Source: Salegentibacter_A chungangensis
Lineage (GTDB): Bacteria; Bacteroidota; Bacteroidia; Flavobacteriales; Flavobacteriaceae
NCBI RefSeq assembly: GCF_042678405.1
Contig: NZ_JBHTLI010000001.1
Span: 2,170,001-2,234,000, forward strand
Reading direction: 5' to 3'
DNA length: 64,000 nucleotides
Every line of letters starts with the position of its first letter. Positions within the stretch are counted from its first letter, which is position 1. Both the position numbers and the translations under genes were made by a program. Shown in pieces: positions 47,033-55,166 of the stretch. The notes under the pieces were generated by a model that saw nothing but the letters and a program-made list of their open reading frames with translations, was not told where the DNA came from and did not search any database.

Positions 47033-47546
47033 AGGTTAAGAATTTTAGGGTAAACAAAATGGTTAATAAGACAAAGACCAGAATACTTTGGGCACGAAGT
47101 AATTTTCCGGCGATTTTTAATTTTTTAAATTTATTTGATAATCCTTTAGACAAGGTGTGAACCTGATTTCGCAAATCATTCAAATCATCTGCTTCCTTCC
47201 TATTTTTTGAAATTTTTACAAATTGCTTGCATTTCATTGTTCCAATTCCACCAAAATAGTACAGAGAACTCGATTCTTGAGAAAAGAAGGGGGTACTTGC
47301 AAAGATTAGAATATTCAAAGTGATCAAGCCAAGAATTGCAATAATTGCAAGAATAATATCAATGGCAATTGCACAATAAGCAAAGCAATGAAGCTCGGGA
47401 AAAATATCAGAAATTTGAAAATAAGCAGTAACGCTTGCAGTTAAAATAAAAGTTGTTATTGCTAAATAAACTGCGGTTTTATTATTTACACTATCGAAAT
47501 AGTGATCAAAGCGACTGATAGAATAAAGTAATCTCTCTCTTTCCAT
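47019..47546 (-). CDS. Cassette 6: Pycsar effector-like transmembrane protein (PycTM/DUF5706-like)
   Basis: A 175-residue protein, the first gene of the operon. The N-terminal amphipathic segment LLYSISRFDHYFDSVNNKTA matches the pattern before helix 1 in Pycsar TM effectors. Hydrophobic helices lie at about residues 27-45, 55-84 and 152-171, with a long cytoplasmic helical loop (FVKISKNRKEADDLNDLRN). In known Pycsar systems the effector oligomerises when bound by a cyclic pyrimidine nucleotide and breaks the membrane. The adjacent cyclase supports this assignment. Family membership is judged by pattern only. Confidence 0.7.
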   Translation of the reverse strand: MERERLLYSISRFDHYFDSVNNKTAVYLAITTFILTASVTAYFQISDIFPELHCFAYCAIAIDIILAIIAILGLITLNILIFASTPFFSQESSSLYYFGGIGTMKCKQFVKISKNRKEADDLNDLRNQVHTLSKGLSNKFKKLKIAGKLLRAQSILVFVLLTILFTLKFLTYGNL

Positions 47547-47906
47547 AAATTAGCATTTTAGGTAATTATTGGAAAAAAGAAAGTCCTCTGATAAAGAGAA
47601 TTTTAAATAATTATCTCTTCTAAATAAAAGAGATCTTTTCGTAAATAACATAAGTAGATTTTTAAAGTGTAATTAATCAAATTCATAATAGTTGGATTTA
47701 AGGCAATGATAAAATTAGCAAAAGATTAAAGTCGCAAATAGCTGCATATCAAATAGTTGTAAACATCTTATTAACTATTTTAAGCAGATTACGACAAATA
47801 GATTACTTATATAGGTAAAAAGCATATTTCTAATATTAATTTTACTCTTATTGTAAGATTTTTATTATAATTAATTTGAATATAAAACACTATCGTGCAA
47901 TAAAAA
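47547..47906. other. Cassette 6: 360-bp gene-free upstream region
   Basis: Very AT-rich, between the minus-strand effector start and the cassette's attC. It must contain the promoter of the Pycsar-like operon, yet no exact minus-strand TAnnTTTG box was found. No other gene is visible. Confidence 0.4.
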
Positions 47907-48045
47907 AGCACACAACAACGGTTCATCGCCAATAAGCGGCGGCGTTAGTAAGAAAATAATTAACTTGACCAACAAACCAATACTAAGCCGACAAATCCGC
48001 GTCCCCTACTCCGCCAACTGGCGATAACCGAGACCGTTGTGCAAA
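47907..48045 (+). repeat. attC-like site of cassette 6 (type A)
   Basis: Cassette 6 is 45323-48036 (2714 bp, the largest seen). Its end GCACACAAC is complementary to its start GTTGTGTGC. All three genes run opposite to the array. Confidence 0.87.
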
Positions 48046-48053
48046 ATATTTCA

Positions 48054-48476
48054 ATGAAAAATATATACTTACTTACCTTCCTAATGTTCGCATATTTCAA
48101 TTCTGCAGCTCAGAATTCCTCTTGTGAAAACTTTAAAACTGGGAATTTTATTATGCCTCCTGAAGAGGGATATTCAAGCGTTCGTATAGAAAGACATAAT
48201 AATTATCAAATCGAAATACCTTTAAATGAAAAAGGTCTACCAGACAAAAACAAAGAAGAACAATATATTAACCTTGAGTGGGTTGATGATTGTACTTACA
48301 TTGGTAAGTATGACGCAACTAAAATGGAATTAACTGAGTTTCAAAAATTCGTAAATACCAATGGTGGAATCAAAGTAGAAATGAAAAAGATAGAGAAAGG
48401 GTGTTTCTTTTATCTTTCAACTTTAACTATTGAAGGTGAAGAACAACGATTGGATGGAAAAATGTGTCTTGAATAA
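48054..48476 (+). CDS. Cassette 7: secreted protein, identical copy of cassette 1
   Basis: Same 140-residue signal-peptide protein as at 41116-41538, with no base difference over the full cassette 48037-48705. Here it is flanked on both sides by other cassettes, so it is the likely older copy and the donor of cassette 1. Confidence 0.8.
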   Translation: MKNIYLLTFLMFAYFNSAAQNSSCENFKTGNFIMPPEEGYSSVRIERHNNYQIEIPLNEKGLPDKNKEEQYINLEWVDDCTYIGKYDATKMELTEFQKFVNTNGGIKVEMKKIEKGCFFYLSTLTIEGEEQRLDGKMCLE

Positions 48477-48575
48477 TTCCTTGTTATAAAAATTATAATT
48501 GATTTATAAAGAGCAATAGAATATTGATTTCGATTATGATTCATCTATTGCGTTTTTAATTCGGAGTAGAAATAC

Positions 48576-48714
48576 TTTGCACAACAACGGTTCATCGCCA
48601 ATAAGCGGCACCGTTAGTAAGAAAATAATTAACTTGACCAACAAACCAATACTAAGCCGACAAATCCGCGTCCCCTACTCCGCCAACTGGCGATAACCGA
48701 GACCGTTGTGCATA
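48576..48714 (+). repeat. attC-like site of cassette 7 (type A)
   Basis: Identical to the cassette 1 site up to the crossover G at 48705 plus the following TTG; beyond that the sequences diverge because the next cassettes differ. Confidence 0.88.
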
Positions 48715-48722
48715 ATATTTAT

Positions 48723-49394
48723 ATGAAAATTCAACTTCTATTTTTTTTAATTCTAACTTCTTTCAAAGTTGCTAGTTCTACTCCTCAAATTCCAGATAAA
48801 TTAATTTATCAAGGATCAGAATATGAATGGAATGGATATTCTCCAGCTGTTGATTTATTTAAAGAAAAGAAGTTTAAACCTCCAAAGGAAGCATTAGAAA
48901 CAACAGCTAATTATGGAATTTTTCTTTATACATATTCAATAATTGATAATTGTTTGTATCTCACAGATGTAAAAATCTTAATTTCAGTAGAGAAAGATGG
49001 TGTGCCTCAACTTGATGAAAAATCAGTTTTCAAATTATATTTTCCGGATAATGATAAAGTACTGATGAAAAACTATTCAGGTTTGCAAGTTATTGGCTAT
49101 GGTGATCAGATTAAAAGAAAAACTAAGGGTAGAATATTCTTTTATAATAAGGATTACTTTGTATTTGACATTAACGAGGGAATCTTAAATAAGACTTTAG
49201 ATCTAAATTTTAAAAAATTTCAAAAACTAAAAAGGGAACAATTTGAAAAATTGAAAAATTCATCAGATTTCAATAAAATTAAAAACGACAATAGACAAAA
49301 TTTGATTTATTATAATGAATTCAGAGATGAAAAATTTTCAATGGAGGAATACTTGGAAATGTATATTTTGGATAACTTAAAGCACCTTAGATAA
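48723..49394 (+). CDS. Cassette 8: secreted protein of unknown function
   Basis: The ATG at 48723 gives 223 residues with a signal peptide (FFLILTSFKVASS); an in-frame GTG at 48708 is less likely. The mature part has a TonB/energy-transduction-like feel only weakly (YTYSIIDNCLYLTDVKILIS). The C-terminal 70 residues are Lys-rich and helical (KFQKLKREQFEKLKNSSDF). No family is recognised. The gene starts 17 nt after the boundary. Confidence 0.68.
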   Translation: MKIQLLFFLILTSFKVASSTPQIPDKLIYQGSEYEWNGYSPAVDLFKEKKFKPPKEALETTANYGIFLYTYSIIDNCLYLTDVKILISVEKDGVPQLDEKSVFKLYFPDNDKVLMKNYSGLQVIGYGDQIKRKTKGRIFFYNKDYFVFDINEGILNKTLDLNFKKFQKLKREQFEKLKNSSDFNKIKNDNRQNLIYYNEFRDEKFSMEEYLEMYILDNLKHLR

Positions 49395-49398
49395 ATAC

Positions 49399-49537
49399 TA
49401 TGCACAACAACGGTTCATCGCCAATAGCCGGCACCGTTAGAAAGAAAACAATTAACTTGACCAACAAACCAACACTAAGCCGACAAACCCGCGTCCCTTA
49501 CTCCGCCAACTGGCGATAACCGAGACCGTTGTGAGTA
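49399..49537 (+). repeat. attC-like site of cassette 8 (type A)
   Basis: Cassette 8 is 48706-49528. End TATGCACAAC exactly complements start GTTGTGCATA. Confidence 0.88.
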
Positions 49538-49549
49538 ATTATTTCAAGA

Positions 49550-50116
49550 ATGAGAATACTTCTAAAACTTTTGATTTTAATAATTCTGATAAGTTGTAAA
49601 TCCACAAAAACAACAGAAAAAGAAGAGGAAAAAGTTCAAATAAAATATGAATCAGGAGAATTAAAATTAGAAGGATCTTATTCAAATGAATATTTACCAA
49701 TATATAAACTTAGAATAGGTGAATGGAAAGAATTCTATAAAAATGGAAATTTAAAAAGCATTGGAAATTATAAGATTGGACAATATGAAGAATGTTGTAC
49801 AGGTGGGGTTTGCGATGGATTTTATAATTATAAAATAGGTCAATGGACTTATTTTTATGAAAATGGTAAAACTAAAGCAGAAGGAAAGTTCGATACAGAA
49901 AAATTTCAATTAAATACATATTGTGAAGGTGGAGAAAAAATTTCGTTTGGTGTTATTAATCCAGAAAAATGGAATTTTTATGATAAAATGGGAAACAAAA
50001 TGAAACCTAGTCAAAAAGATATCCAGGAAATAGAACAAACTAAAACAAATGGTGCATTCCCAGAATCAACATTTTCAGTTGACAAAGGAACCAAAAACAT
50101 AATTTGGGAACAATAA
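49550..50116 (+). CDS. Cassette 9: MORN-variant repeat lipoprotein
   Basis: A 188-residue lipoprotein (signal LILISCKS). It contains MORN-like repeats of the antitoxin YwqK type: IKYESGELKLEGSYSNE, IGEWKEFYKNGNLKSIGNY, IGQWTYFYENGKTKAEGKF. Similar repeats occur in secreted and immunity-like proteins of Bacteroidota. A second, different MORN lipoprotein is in cassette 24. It starts 21 nt after the boundary. Confidence 0.75.
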   Translation: MRILLKLLILIILISCKSTKTTEKEEEKVQIKYESGELKLEGSYSNEYLPIYKLRIGEWKEFYKNGNLKSIGNYKIGQYEECCTGGVCDGFYNYKIGQWTYFYENGKTKAEGKFDTEKFQLNTYCEGGEKISFGVINPEKWNFYDKMGNKMKPSQKDIQEIEQTKTNGAFPESTFSVDKGTKNIIWEQ

Positions 50117-50117
50117 C

Positions 50118-50256
50118 TACTCACAACAACGGTTAATCGCCAATAGGCGGCACCGTTAGTAAGAAAATAATTAACTTGACCAACGAACCAATACTAAGCC
50201 GACAAAGCCTCGTCCCTTACTCAGCCAACTGGCGATAACCGAGACCGTTGTACACA
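50118..50256 (+). repeat. attC-like site of cassette 9 (type A)
   Basis: Cassette 9 is 49529-50247. End TACTCACAAC exactly complements start GTTGTGAGTA. Confidence 0.88.
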
Positions 50257-50265
50257 ATTATATTT

Positions 50266-50856
50266 ATGAGAATTTTTCTACTAATTTTCTTATTTCTGAC
50301 TTCTATTAATTCATTTGCGTGTGAATGTTCAGAATTACACAAAAACAATGTTGAGGAGTTTAAATCGGAAGTAGATTATATATTGATTGGAACAGTTATC
50401 GATCAATTAAATCCTGAAAAAACTGAATATTTAGATTATTCCTGGAAAAAAGATAAAGATGCCTATGACATTATTGTAAAGGTTAAAAAAGTCTTCAAAG
50501 GAAATATTCAAACTGATACACTTTACATTACTCAATTTTTTAATGGTGCCTGCTCTAGAAAATTTAGTGCCGGAAAAGATTACATCTTTACAGGAAAAGA
50601 AATAAAAAAATTCGTTGATCAGAATAAAGAATCTAAGACTGATTCCATTATAAGAAATGATTCAATCCCACCAATGATAATGACTAATACTCCACCGGAA
50701 TATAAATTTGAAGAAGGAGTTATATACGATAATTTTGAAGATGGAACTGATAAATGGAATTCACTTTTGACAAAACATAAAATGATATGGACAAATCAAT
50801 GTTATTCTTTTAATATTGACAGTAGTATTGGCCAATTATTAATCGAGAAAATATAA
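50266..50856 (+). CDS. Cassette 10: secreted NTR/TIMP-like domain protein
   Basis: The ATG at 50266 gives 196 residues. The signal peptide ends SFAC, and the mature protein begins CECSELHKNNVEEFKSEVDY, followed by ILIGTVI, KVKKVFKGNIQTDTLYI and FNGACSRKFSAGKDYIFTG. Cys-x-Cys at the N-terminus, the OB-like strands and a later Cys are typical of netrin/TIMP-like domains, which often inhibit proteases in eukaryotes; the bacterial role is unknown. It starts 18 nt after the boundary. Confidence 0.68.
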   Translation: MRIFLLIFLFLTSINSFACECSELHKNNVEEFKSEVDYILIGTVIDQLNPEKTEYLDYSWKKDKDAYDIIVKVKKVFKGNIQTDTLYITQFFNGACSRKFSAGKDYIFTGKEIKKFVDQNKESKTDSIIRNDSIPPMIMTNTPPEYKFEEGVIYDNFEDGTDKWNSLLTKHKMIWTNQCYSFNIDSSIGQLLIEKI

Positions 50857-50857
50857 C

Positions 50858-50997
50858 TGTGTACAACAACGGTTAACCCAAATTCGCGGTAACCGATATA
50901 ATTTGACTAATTTTAGAAACTAACCTGGTCCAGAACACGCGGACTAATCCTAACGGATTAATCCGCTAACTTGTGTTAACCGAGACCGTTGTAGCCA
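50858..50997 (+). repeat. attC-like site of cassette 10 (type B)
   Basis: Cassette 10 is 50248-50988. End TGTGTACAAC exactly complements start GTTGTACACA. The stem is of a second family: GGTTAACCCAAATTCGCGG against CCGCTAACTTGTGTTAACC, with a palindromic GGATTAATCC element in the middle. Confidence 0.87.
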
Positions 50998-51007
50998 ATT
51001 TTTAAAA

Positions 51008-51553
51008 ATGACATTAACTAAAAAGATTTTTATAGGAATTGTTACAATTATAATTCTGTTTACTGGATTTGTATTTTGGCTATATTTTGAAATAGTAAAT
51101 GAAAATCAAGAAGACGAAAAATTTAACAATATTGAAATTTCCGAGAACTTGAATTTTGAAAAACCCATTCAATTTCTAACAAATCGACAAATAGATTCGT
51201 TAACGAAAATAAAAGTGAATGATGAAAAAATTGTTGTAATCGGAGATGGGTATAATGGGTACGATTTTTATATGTGGCATAAACCAACTGAAAAGGGAAA
51301 ACTATATATTAAAGCATTTGAATTAACTAAAAATATACAATTATCTGAATTGGAATTAAATACTAGAACTGAGAGTGAGATATCTGAATTAGGAGAGAAT
51401 TATAAACTTTACACTGGAAATTCACTGATTTATGAAGGAACTTTGGCTCACTATTATCCAGTCCGATTTGAATTATGGTTTAAACCAAAAAATTCGGGAA
51501 TTGAAAAAAAATTAACTGAAAAAAAATACGTGATTGACGGTTGGGACAGATAA
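51008..51553 (+). CDS. Cassette 11: membrane-anchored hypothetical protein
   Basis: A 181-residue protein with one N-terminal transmembrane helix (IFIGIVTIIILFTGFVFWLY) and a soluble, beta-rich rest (KIVVIGDGYNGYDFYMWH, KLYIKAFELTKNIQLSELEL, YPVRFELWFKPKNSG). No family recognised. It begins 19 nt after the boundary and ends 6 bp before the arm of the attC. Confidence 0.65.
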   Translation: MTLTKKIFIGIVTIIILFTGFVFWLYFEIVNENQEDEKFNNIEISENLNFEKPIQFLTNRQIDSLTKIKVNDEKIVVIGDGYNGYDFYMWHKPTEKGKLYIKAFELTKNIQLSELELNTRTESEISELGENYKLYTGNSLIYEGTLAHYYPVRFELWFKPKNSGIEKKLTEKKYVIDGWDR

Positions 51554-51558
51554 AAAAC

Positions 51559-51699
51559 TGGCTACAACATCGGTTACGAGCAAATAGCGGGTATTCCAAT
51601 GAAAAGATATATTTTAGATATCAAGTAAAAAAACAACAAAGCCGACAAGAACGTGTCCCTACTCCACGCCACTTGCCGTAACCAAGACCGTTGGCAGTA
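51559..51699 (+). repeat. attC-like site of cassette 11 (divergent)
   Basis: Cassette 11 is 50989-51690. End TGGCTACAAC exactly complements start GTTGTAGCCA. The core reads AACATCGG instead of AACAACGG, and the inner stem differs from types A-C. Confidence 0.83.
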
Positions 51700-51744
51700 A
51701 TGTTTAAACAAAAAAATATATTTTAAAGAGGATTTTTTAAATAA

Positions 51745-51752
51745 TACCTTTG
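51745..51752 (+). promoter_or_regulatory. -7 promoter box inside cassette 12 (TACCTTTG)
   Basis: Exact TAnnTTTG match 4 bp before the ATG at 51757, implying an almost leaderless transcript. Cassette 12 has a longer leader (66 nt) than most cassettes, making room for its own promoter. Confidence 0.5.
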
Positions 51753-51756
51753 CAGT

Positions 51757-52638
51757 ATGTTTTACAGAAGGAAAATAATATTGTCGCTACTGCAATTATT
51801 AGGTGGAGAGGTTGAAAAAACTAAGCTTCAAAAGCTATTGTTTTTATATAATCAAAGAAAATTAAAGCCTGAGTATGAATTTGTACCTTACAAATACGGC
51901 TGCTACTCCTACTCTGCCAAAGCAGACCTAAATACAATGGTCAAAAAAGAATATCTAATTGACATTGATAAGGGTTATCAAAAAAAAGATACTAAAGACT
52001 ATTTAGCCACTCTCAAAACTGCAGACAAAAAATTATTGATAAATACTGTTAAGACATATGGGGATATGAGCAATGATGCTTTAATCAAACATACTTATAT
52101 CAATTTCCCTTACCATGCAATTAAGAGTACAATTGCCAAACAAGTTTTAAGCGAAAATCTATATAAAAGAATTTCAAAAGCTATTCCATCACAAAAGGAA
52201 AAAGCTTTATTTACAATAGGATACGAAGGTATTTCTTTGGAAAATTATTTAAATAGATTAGTAAAGAATAACATCAGTTTACTAATCGATGTTAGAAAAA
52301 ACCCTTTAAGTATGAAGTTTGGTTTTAGTAAAACCTTACTTAAAAGATATTGTGAAAGTTTGGGTATTAACTATTTACACATTCCCGAAGTAGGTATAGA
52401 CTCAAGCCAAAGACAGAAATTAGAAACTCAAGCTGATTACGACTCACTCTTTGAGAATTACAAGAACACTACTTTAAAAGAGACTTTACAGAATCAAAAT
52501 ATTATTATTAAACTTGTAAATGAACATAAACGGGTAGCTTTAACATGTTTTGAAGCTGATATTTGTCAATGTCATAGGTTACCTTTAGCTAAATCAATTA
52601 TTAACTTAGACCCTACTTTACATCTTGAGCACATTTAA
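51757..52638 (+). CDS. Cassette 12: Panacea-like domain fused to DUF488
   Basis: A 293-residue two-domain protein. Residues 1-125 begin with VEKTKLQKLLFLYNQRKLKP and YEFVPYKYGCYSYSAKADL, resembling Panacea/DUF4065-type antitoxin or related winged-helix domains. Residues 148-290 are DUF488: LFTIGYEGISLENYLNRLV, LLIDVRKNPLSMKFGFSK, YLHIPEVGIDSSQRQ and VALTCFEADICQCHRLPLA. DUF488 is uncharacterised but common on genomic islands. It is 3 bp before a partner gene, suggesting a two-gene module of toxin-antitoxin or defence type; this is inference. Confidence 0.78.
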   Translation: MFYRRKIILSLLQLLGGEVEKTKLQKLLFLYNQRKLKPEYEFVPYKYGCYSYSAKADLNTMVKKEYLIDIDKGYQKKDTKDYLATLKTADKKLLINTVKTYGDMSNDALIKHTYINFPYHAIKSTIAKQVLSENLYKRISKAIPSQKEKALFTIGYEGISLENYLNRLVKNNISLLIDVRKNPLSMKFGFSKTLLKRYCESLGINYLHIPEVGIDSSQRQKLETQADYDSLFENYKNTTLKETLQNQNIIIKLVNEHKRVALTCFEADICQCHRLPLAKSIINLDPTLHLEHI

Positions 52639-52641
52639 TTA

Positions 52642-53475
52642 ATGGCAAGAACCAAAGTATTATTAACTGTAAATACATATCCTTTACCTTCTAGGAGCTA
52701 TGATGAATTAGTTTGCACAGCAGGTATTTTAGAAGATGGTACCTGGATAAGAATTTACCCTGTTCCATTGAGCTTTTTACTTGGCCAAAGAAAGTCAGGT
52801 AAAATGGAGACTTTTAAATATAATTGGATAGAACTTGATCTAATTCAACGCTCTCAATCGAACGATTTTAGACCAGAGAGTTATTCTCCTAAACATTATG
52901 ATTTCCGGGATTTAAAAATTTTAGAACACTTAGATACAAAATCTAACTGGTATTTAAGAAAACAAATATGCTTACAAAACGTCTATACGAACTTTAATCT
53001 TTTAATAGAAGATTCCAAAGCTCCAAAAAATAAATCTCTCGCTACTTTTAAACCTAGTAAAATTCTAGGAATGGATATAGAACCTGATGATCGAGAATGG
53101 AAAAATGAATGGACAGAAATAAGAAAGCAAGGCGATTTATTCAATCAGGAAAAAAACCCAGAGATTTTAGTTCCAAAATTACCATATAAATTTTTCTACA
53201 AATTTCAGGATGAAACTGGTAAGGTAAGACGTTTGATGATTGAAGATTGGGAAATTGGGGCACTTTATTGGAAATCATTAGGACAAACAGAAGGGAATGA
53301 AGCAAGAGCCTTAGATAAAGTAAGATTTAGATACGAAAAGGAATTTCTTACTAAAAAGGAAATTTACTTTTTTCTAGGTACAACAAAACAATGGCATATG
53401 AGGAGAGCATATAATCCGTTCGTAATAATCGGAGTATTCTACCCTAAATTGGATCTCCAAACAAAATTATTCTAA
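52642..53475 (+). CDS. Cassette 12: DUF488-associated protein
   Basis: A 277-residue cytoplasmic protein starting 3 bp after the DUF488 gene. It begins TKVLLTVNTYPLPSRSYDEL followed by VCTAGILEDGTWIRIYPVPL, then KYNWIELDLIQRSQSNDFRP, KVRRLMIEDWEIGALYW and the C-terminal YFFLGTTKQWHMRRAYNP. I recognise it only as a protein that accompanies DUF488 proteins; no catalytic motif is known to me. The pair fills the cassette and likely works together. Confidence 0.7.
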   Translation: MARTKVLLTVNTYPLPSRSYDELVCTAGILEDGTWIRIYPVPLSFLLGQRKSGKMETFKYNWIELDLIQRSQSNDFRPESYSPKHYDFRDLKILEHLDTKSNWYLRKQICLQNVYTNFNLLIEDSKAPKNKSLATFKPSKILGMDIEPDDREWKNEWTEIRKQGDLFNQEKNPEILVPKLPYKFFYKFQDETGKVRRLMIEDWEIGALYWKSLGQTEGNEARALDKVRFRYEKEFLTKKEIYFFLGTTKQWHMRRAYNPFVIIGVFYPKLDLQTKLF

Positions 53476-53481
53476 AAACAC

Positions 53482-53620
53482 TACTGCCAACAACGGCTCA
53501 TCGCCAATAACGGGTATCATTGAAAAAGTGTAATTTTAGAAACCAGGAAATAAAACAAATAAGCCGACAACTCCGCGTCCCAACTCCCGCAACTGGCGAT
53601 AGCCGAGACCGTTGTGCGTA
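53482..53620 (+). repeat. attC-like site of cassette 12 (type C)
   Basis: Cassette 12 is 51691-53611. End TACTGCCAAC exactly complements start GTTGGCAGTA. Stem pair GGCT / AGCC replaces GGTT / AACC of type A, a compensatory change. Confidence 0.88.
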
Positions 53621-53677
53621 ATTCAGAAAAATACGAACTCAATATTCCAACTTAAAAACTTCAGAATAAAGATTAAC

Positions 53678-53685
53678 TATATTTG
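53678..53685 (+). promoter_or_regulatory. -7 promoter box inside cassette 13 (TATATTTG)
   Basis: Exact TAnnTTTG match 35 bp before the ATG at 53721, inside a 109-nt leader that is much longer than those of most cassettes. Confidence 0.5.
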
Positions 53686-53720
53686 AAAGAATAAGCATAC
53701 CAATTGACTGAAAAGAAGCA

Positions 53721-54245
53721 ATGAATTTTTATTACAAATTAGCAGTTCTTATTCTAATCGATATTATAGTTATTTGGCTATGGGTCTACCAGATAGATCC
53801 TGATCCTAGTCTTTCTATTGGAATATTGTTATTAGTTCCATTTGTACTTATCTTAAATTTGATAATTGCAACGATATTATATTTTTTCAAGCGTAAAACA
53901 TTTTCAAAATTATTTTTAATAAACTCGATAATTGCTTCAATTATAATGTTCCACTTTTTTAAAAAGGGAATAGATAGACATCAAGATAGAGTTTTAGAAA
54001 ATTGGACTTTTCAAAAAGCAGATACAACTTTTTCTTTAATAAGATGGAAAGAAAGTAATCAATTTAGTATGTCATATAGTTTAAATCCAGGATCCTCTTG
54101 GGGCTTTTTAGATGGGAAATATTATAAAGAAAATAGTGATTGGATATTAATTGCTGATTCCTTAAAAATGAAAATAGCAAATGATAGTTTAATTGGATTT
54201 AGAAAAATTAGTGACACAATAGAAATGCAAAAAATTAATAACTAG
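53721..54245 (+). CDS. Cassette 13: membrane protein with C-terminal soluble domain
   Basis: A 174-residue protein with three predicted transmembrane helices (LAVLILIDIIVIWLWVY, IGILLLVPFVLILNLIIA, FLINSIIASIIMFHFF) followed by about 85 soluble residues containing FSLIRWKESNQFSMSYSL. No family recognised. The gene has its own promoter-like box. Confidence 0.65.
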   Translation: MNFYYKLAVLILIDIIVIWLWVYQIDPDPSLSIGILLLVPFVLILNLIIATILYFFKRKTFSKLFLINSIIASIIMFHFFKKGIDRHQDRVLENWTFQKADTTFSLIRWKESNQFSMSYSLNPGSSWGFLDGKYYKENSDWILIADSLKMKIANDSLIGFRKISDTIEMQKINN

Positions 54246-54248
54246 AAC

Positions 54249-54387
54249 TACGCACAACAACGGTTCATCGCCAATAAGCGGCACCGTTAGAAAGAAAATA
54301 ATTAACTTGACCAACAAACCAATATTAAGCCGACAAAGCCGCGTCCCTTACTCCGCCAACTGGCGATAACCGAGACCGTTGCAAACA
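54249..54387 (+). repeat. attC-like site of cassette 13 (type A)
   Basis: Cassette 13 is 53612-54378. End TACGCACAAC exactly complements start GTTGTGCGTA. Confidence 0.88.
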
Positions 54388-54434
54388 ATGCCCAGAAAAA
54401 TTCTGCTAGTAGAATAAAACGGACTAACCTCTCC

Positions 54435-54932
54435 CTAGATTAAATTAAAAAAGGTCATCACATTTACATAAATCAAATCATAACTGATTAGTGTAAAATA
54501 AAGATCTATCAAAACGATTAGAGTAGAAGAAATAATTAAGAGTATATCAGAGCTTGCCAATTTCGGAAGAAGCTTTTTGTAATTAATGACGATTGCCAAA
54601 AAAGTCAATAGTAGTACAATCACAATTTGAATTGTACTTAAATTCTTTTCTTCCTCGCAATAAACCCCAGAGATCATAAATAAAGAAAGAGCCAAATAGC
54701 TTATTGATAAAACTGATAAAATCAATTTCATTAGTCGATTCTTAATAGAGACAGCTCCAAAAAGAAAAATTAAACAAAGAATAATTGGAAGTAAATAGAA
54801 AAGCCAGGACAAATACTCGAATTGTAAAAACAATCGATTGAAAATGAAAAGATCAATAGTTATTACATAGAAAAACAGAACTATGAAAACTATCAATATT
54901 AATTCAAAAATGAATTTTAAATATTGGTTCAA
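54435..54932 (-). CDS. Cassette 14: polytopic membrane protein (minus strand)
   Basis: A 165-residue very hydrophobic protein with about five transmembrane helices (FIFELILIVFIVLFFYVITI, YLLPIILCLIFLFGAV, LILSVLSISYLALSLFMISG). It runs against the array. Function unknown. The cassette ends are shared with cassette 5, which encodes different membrane proteins on the other strand. Confidence 0.6.
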   Translation of the reverse strand: MNQYLKFIFELILIVFIVLFFYVITIDLFIFNRLFLQFEYLSWLFYLLPIILCLIFLFGAVSIKNRLMKLILSVLSISYLALSLFMISGVYCEEEKNLSTIQIVIVLLLTFLAIVINYKKLLPKLASSDILLIISSTLIVLIDLYFTLISYDLIYVNVMTFFNLI

Positions 54933-55017
54933 AAAAAGAAAATTTATATTAATCGAATTTAGAAAAAAGAATCAACTAATAACAAGACTTCAAAAGAACT
55001 TAATTCTGGAAAGGCAC

Positions 55018-55156
55018 AGTTAGCAACAACGGTTCATCGCCAATAGACGGTAGCGTTAGAAAGAAAATAATTAACTTGACCAACAAACCAATACTAAGCC
55101 GACAAATCCGCGTCCCTTACTCCGCCAACTGGCGATAACCGAGACCGTTGGCAAGC
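55018..55156 (+). repeat. attC-like site of cassette 14 (type A)
   Basis: Cassette 14 is 54379-55147. Start GTTGCAAACA, end AGTTAGCAAC, the same imperfect pair as in cassette 5. Confidence 0.83.
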
Positions 55157-55166
55157 ATTAAACGAT

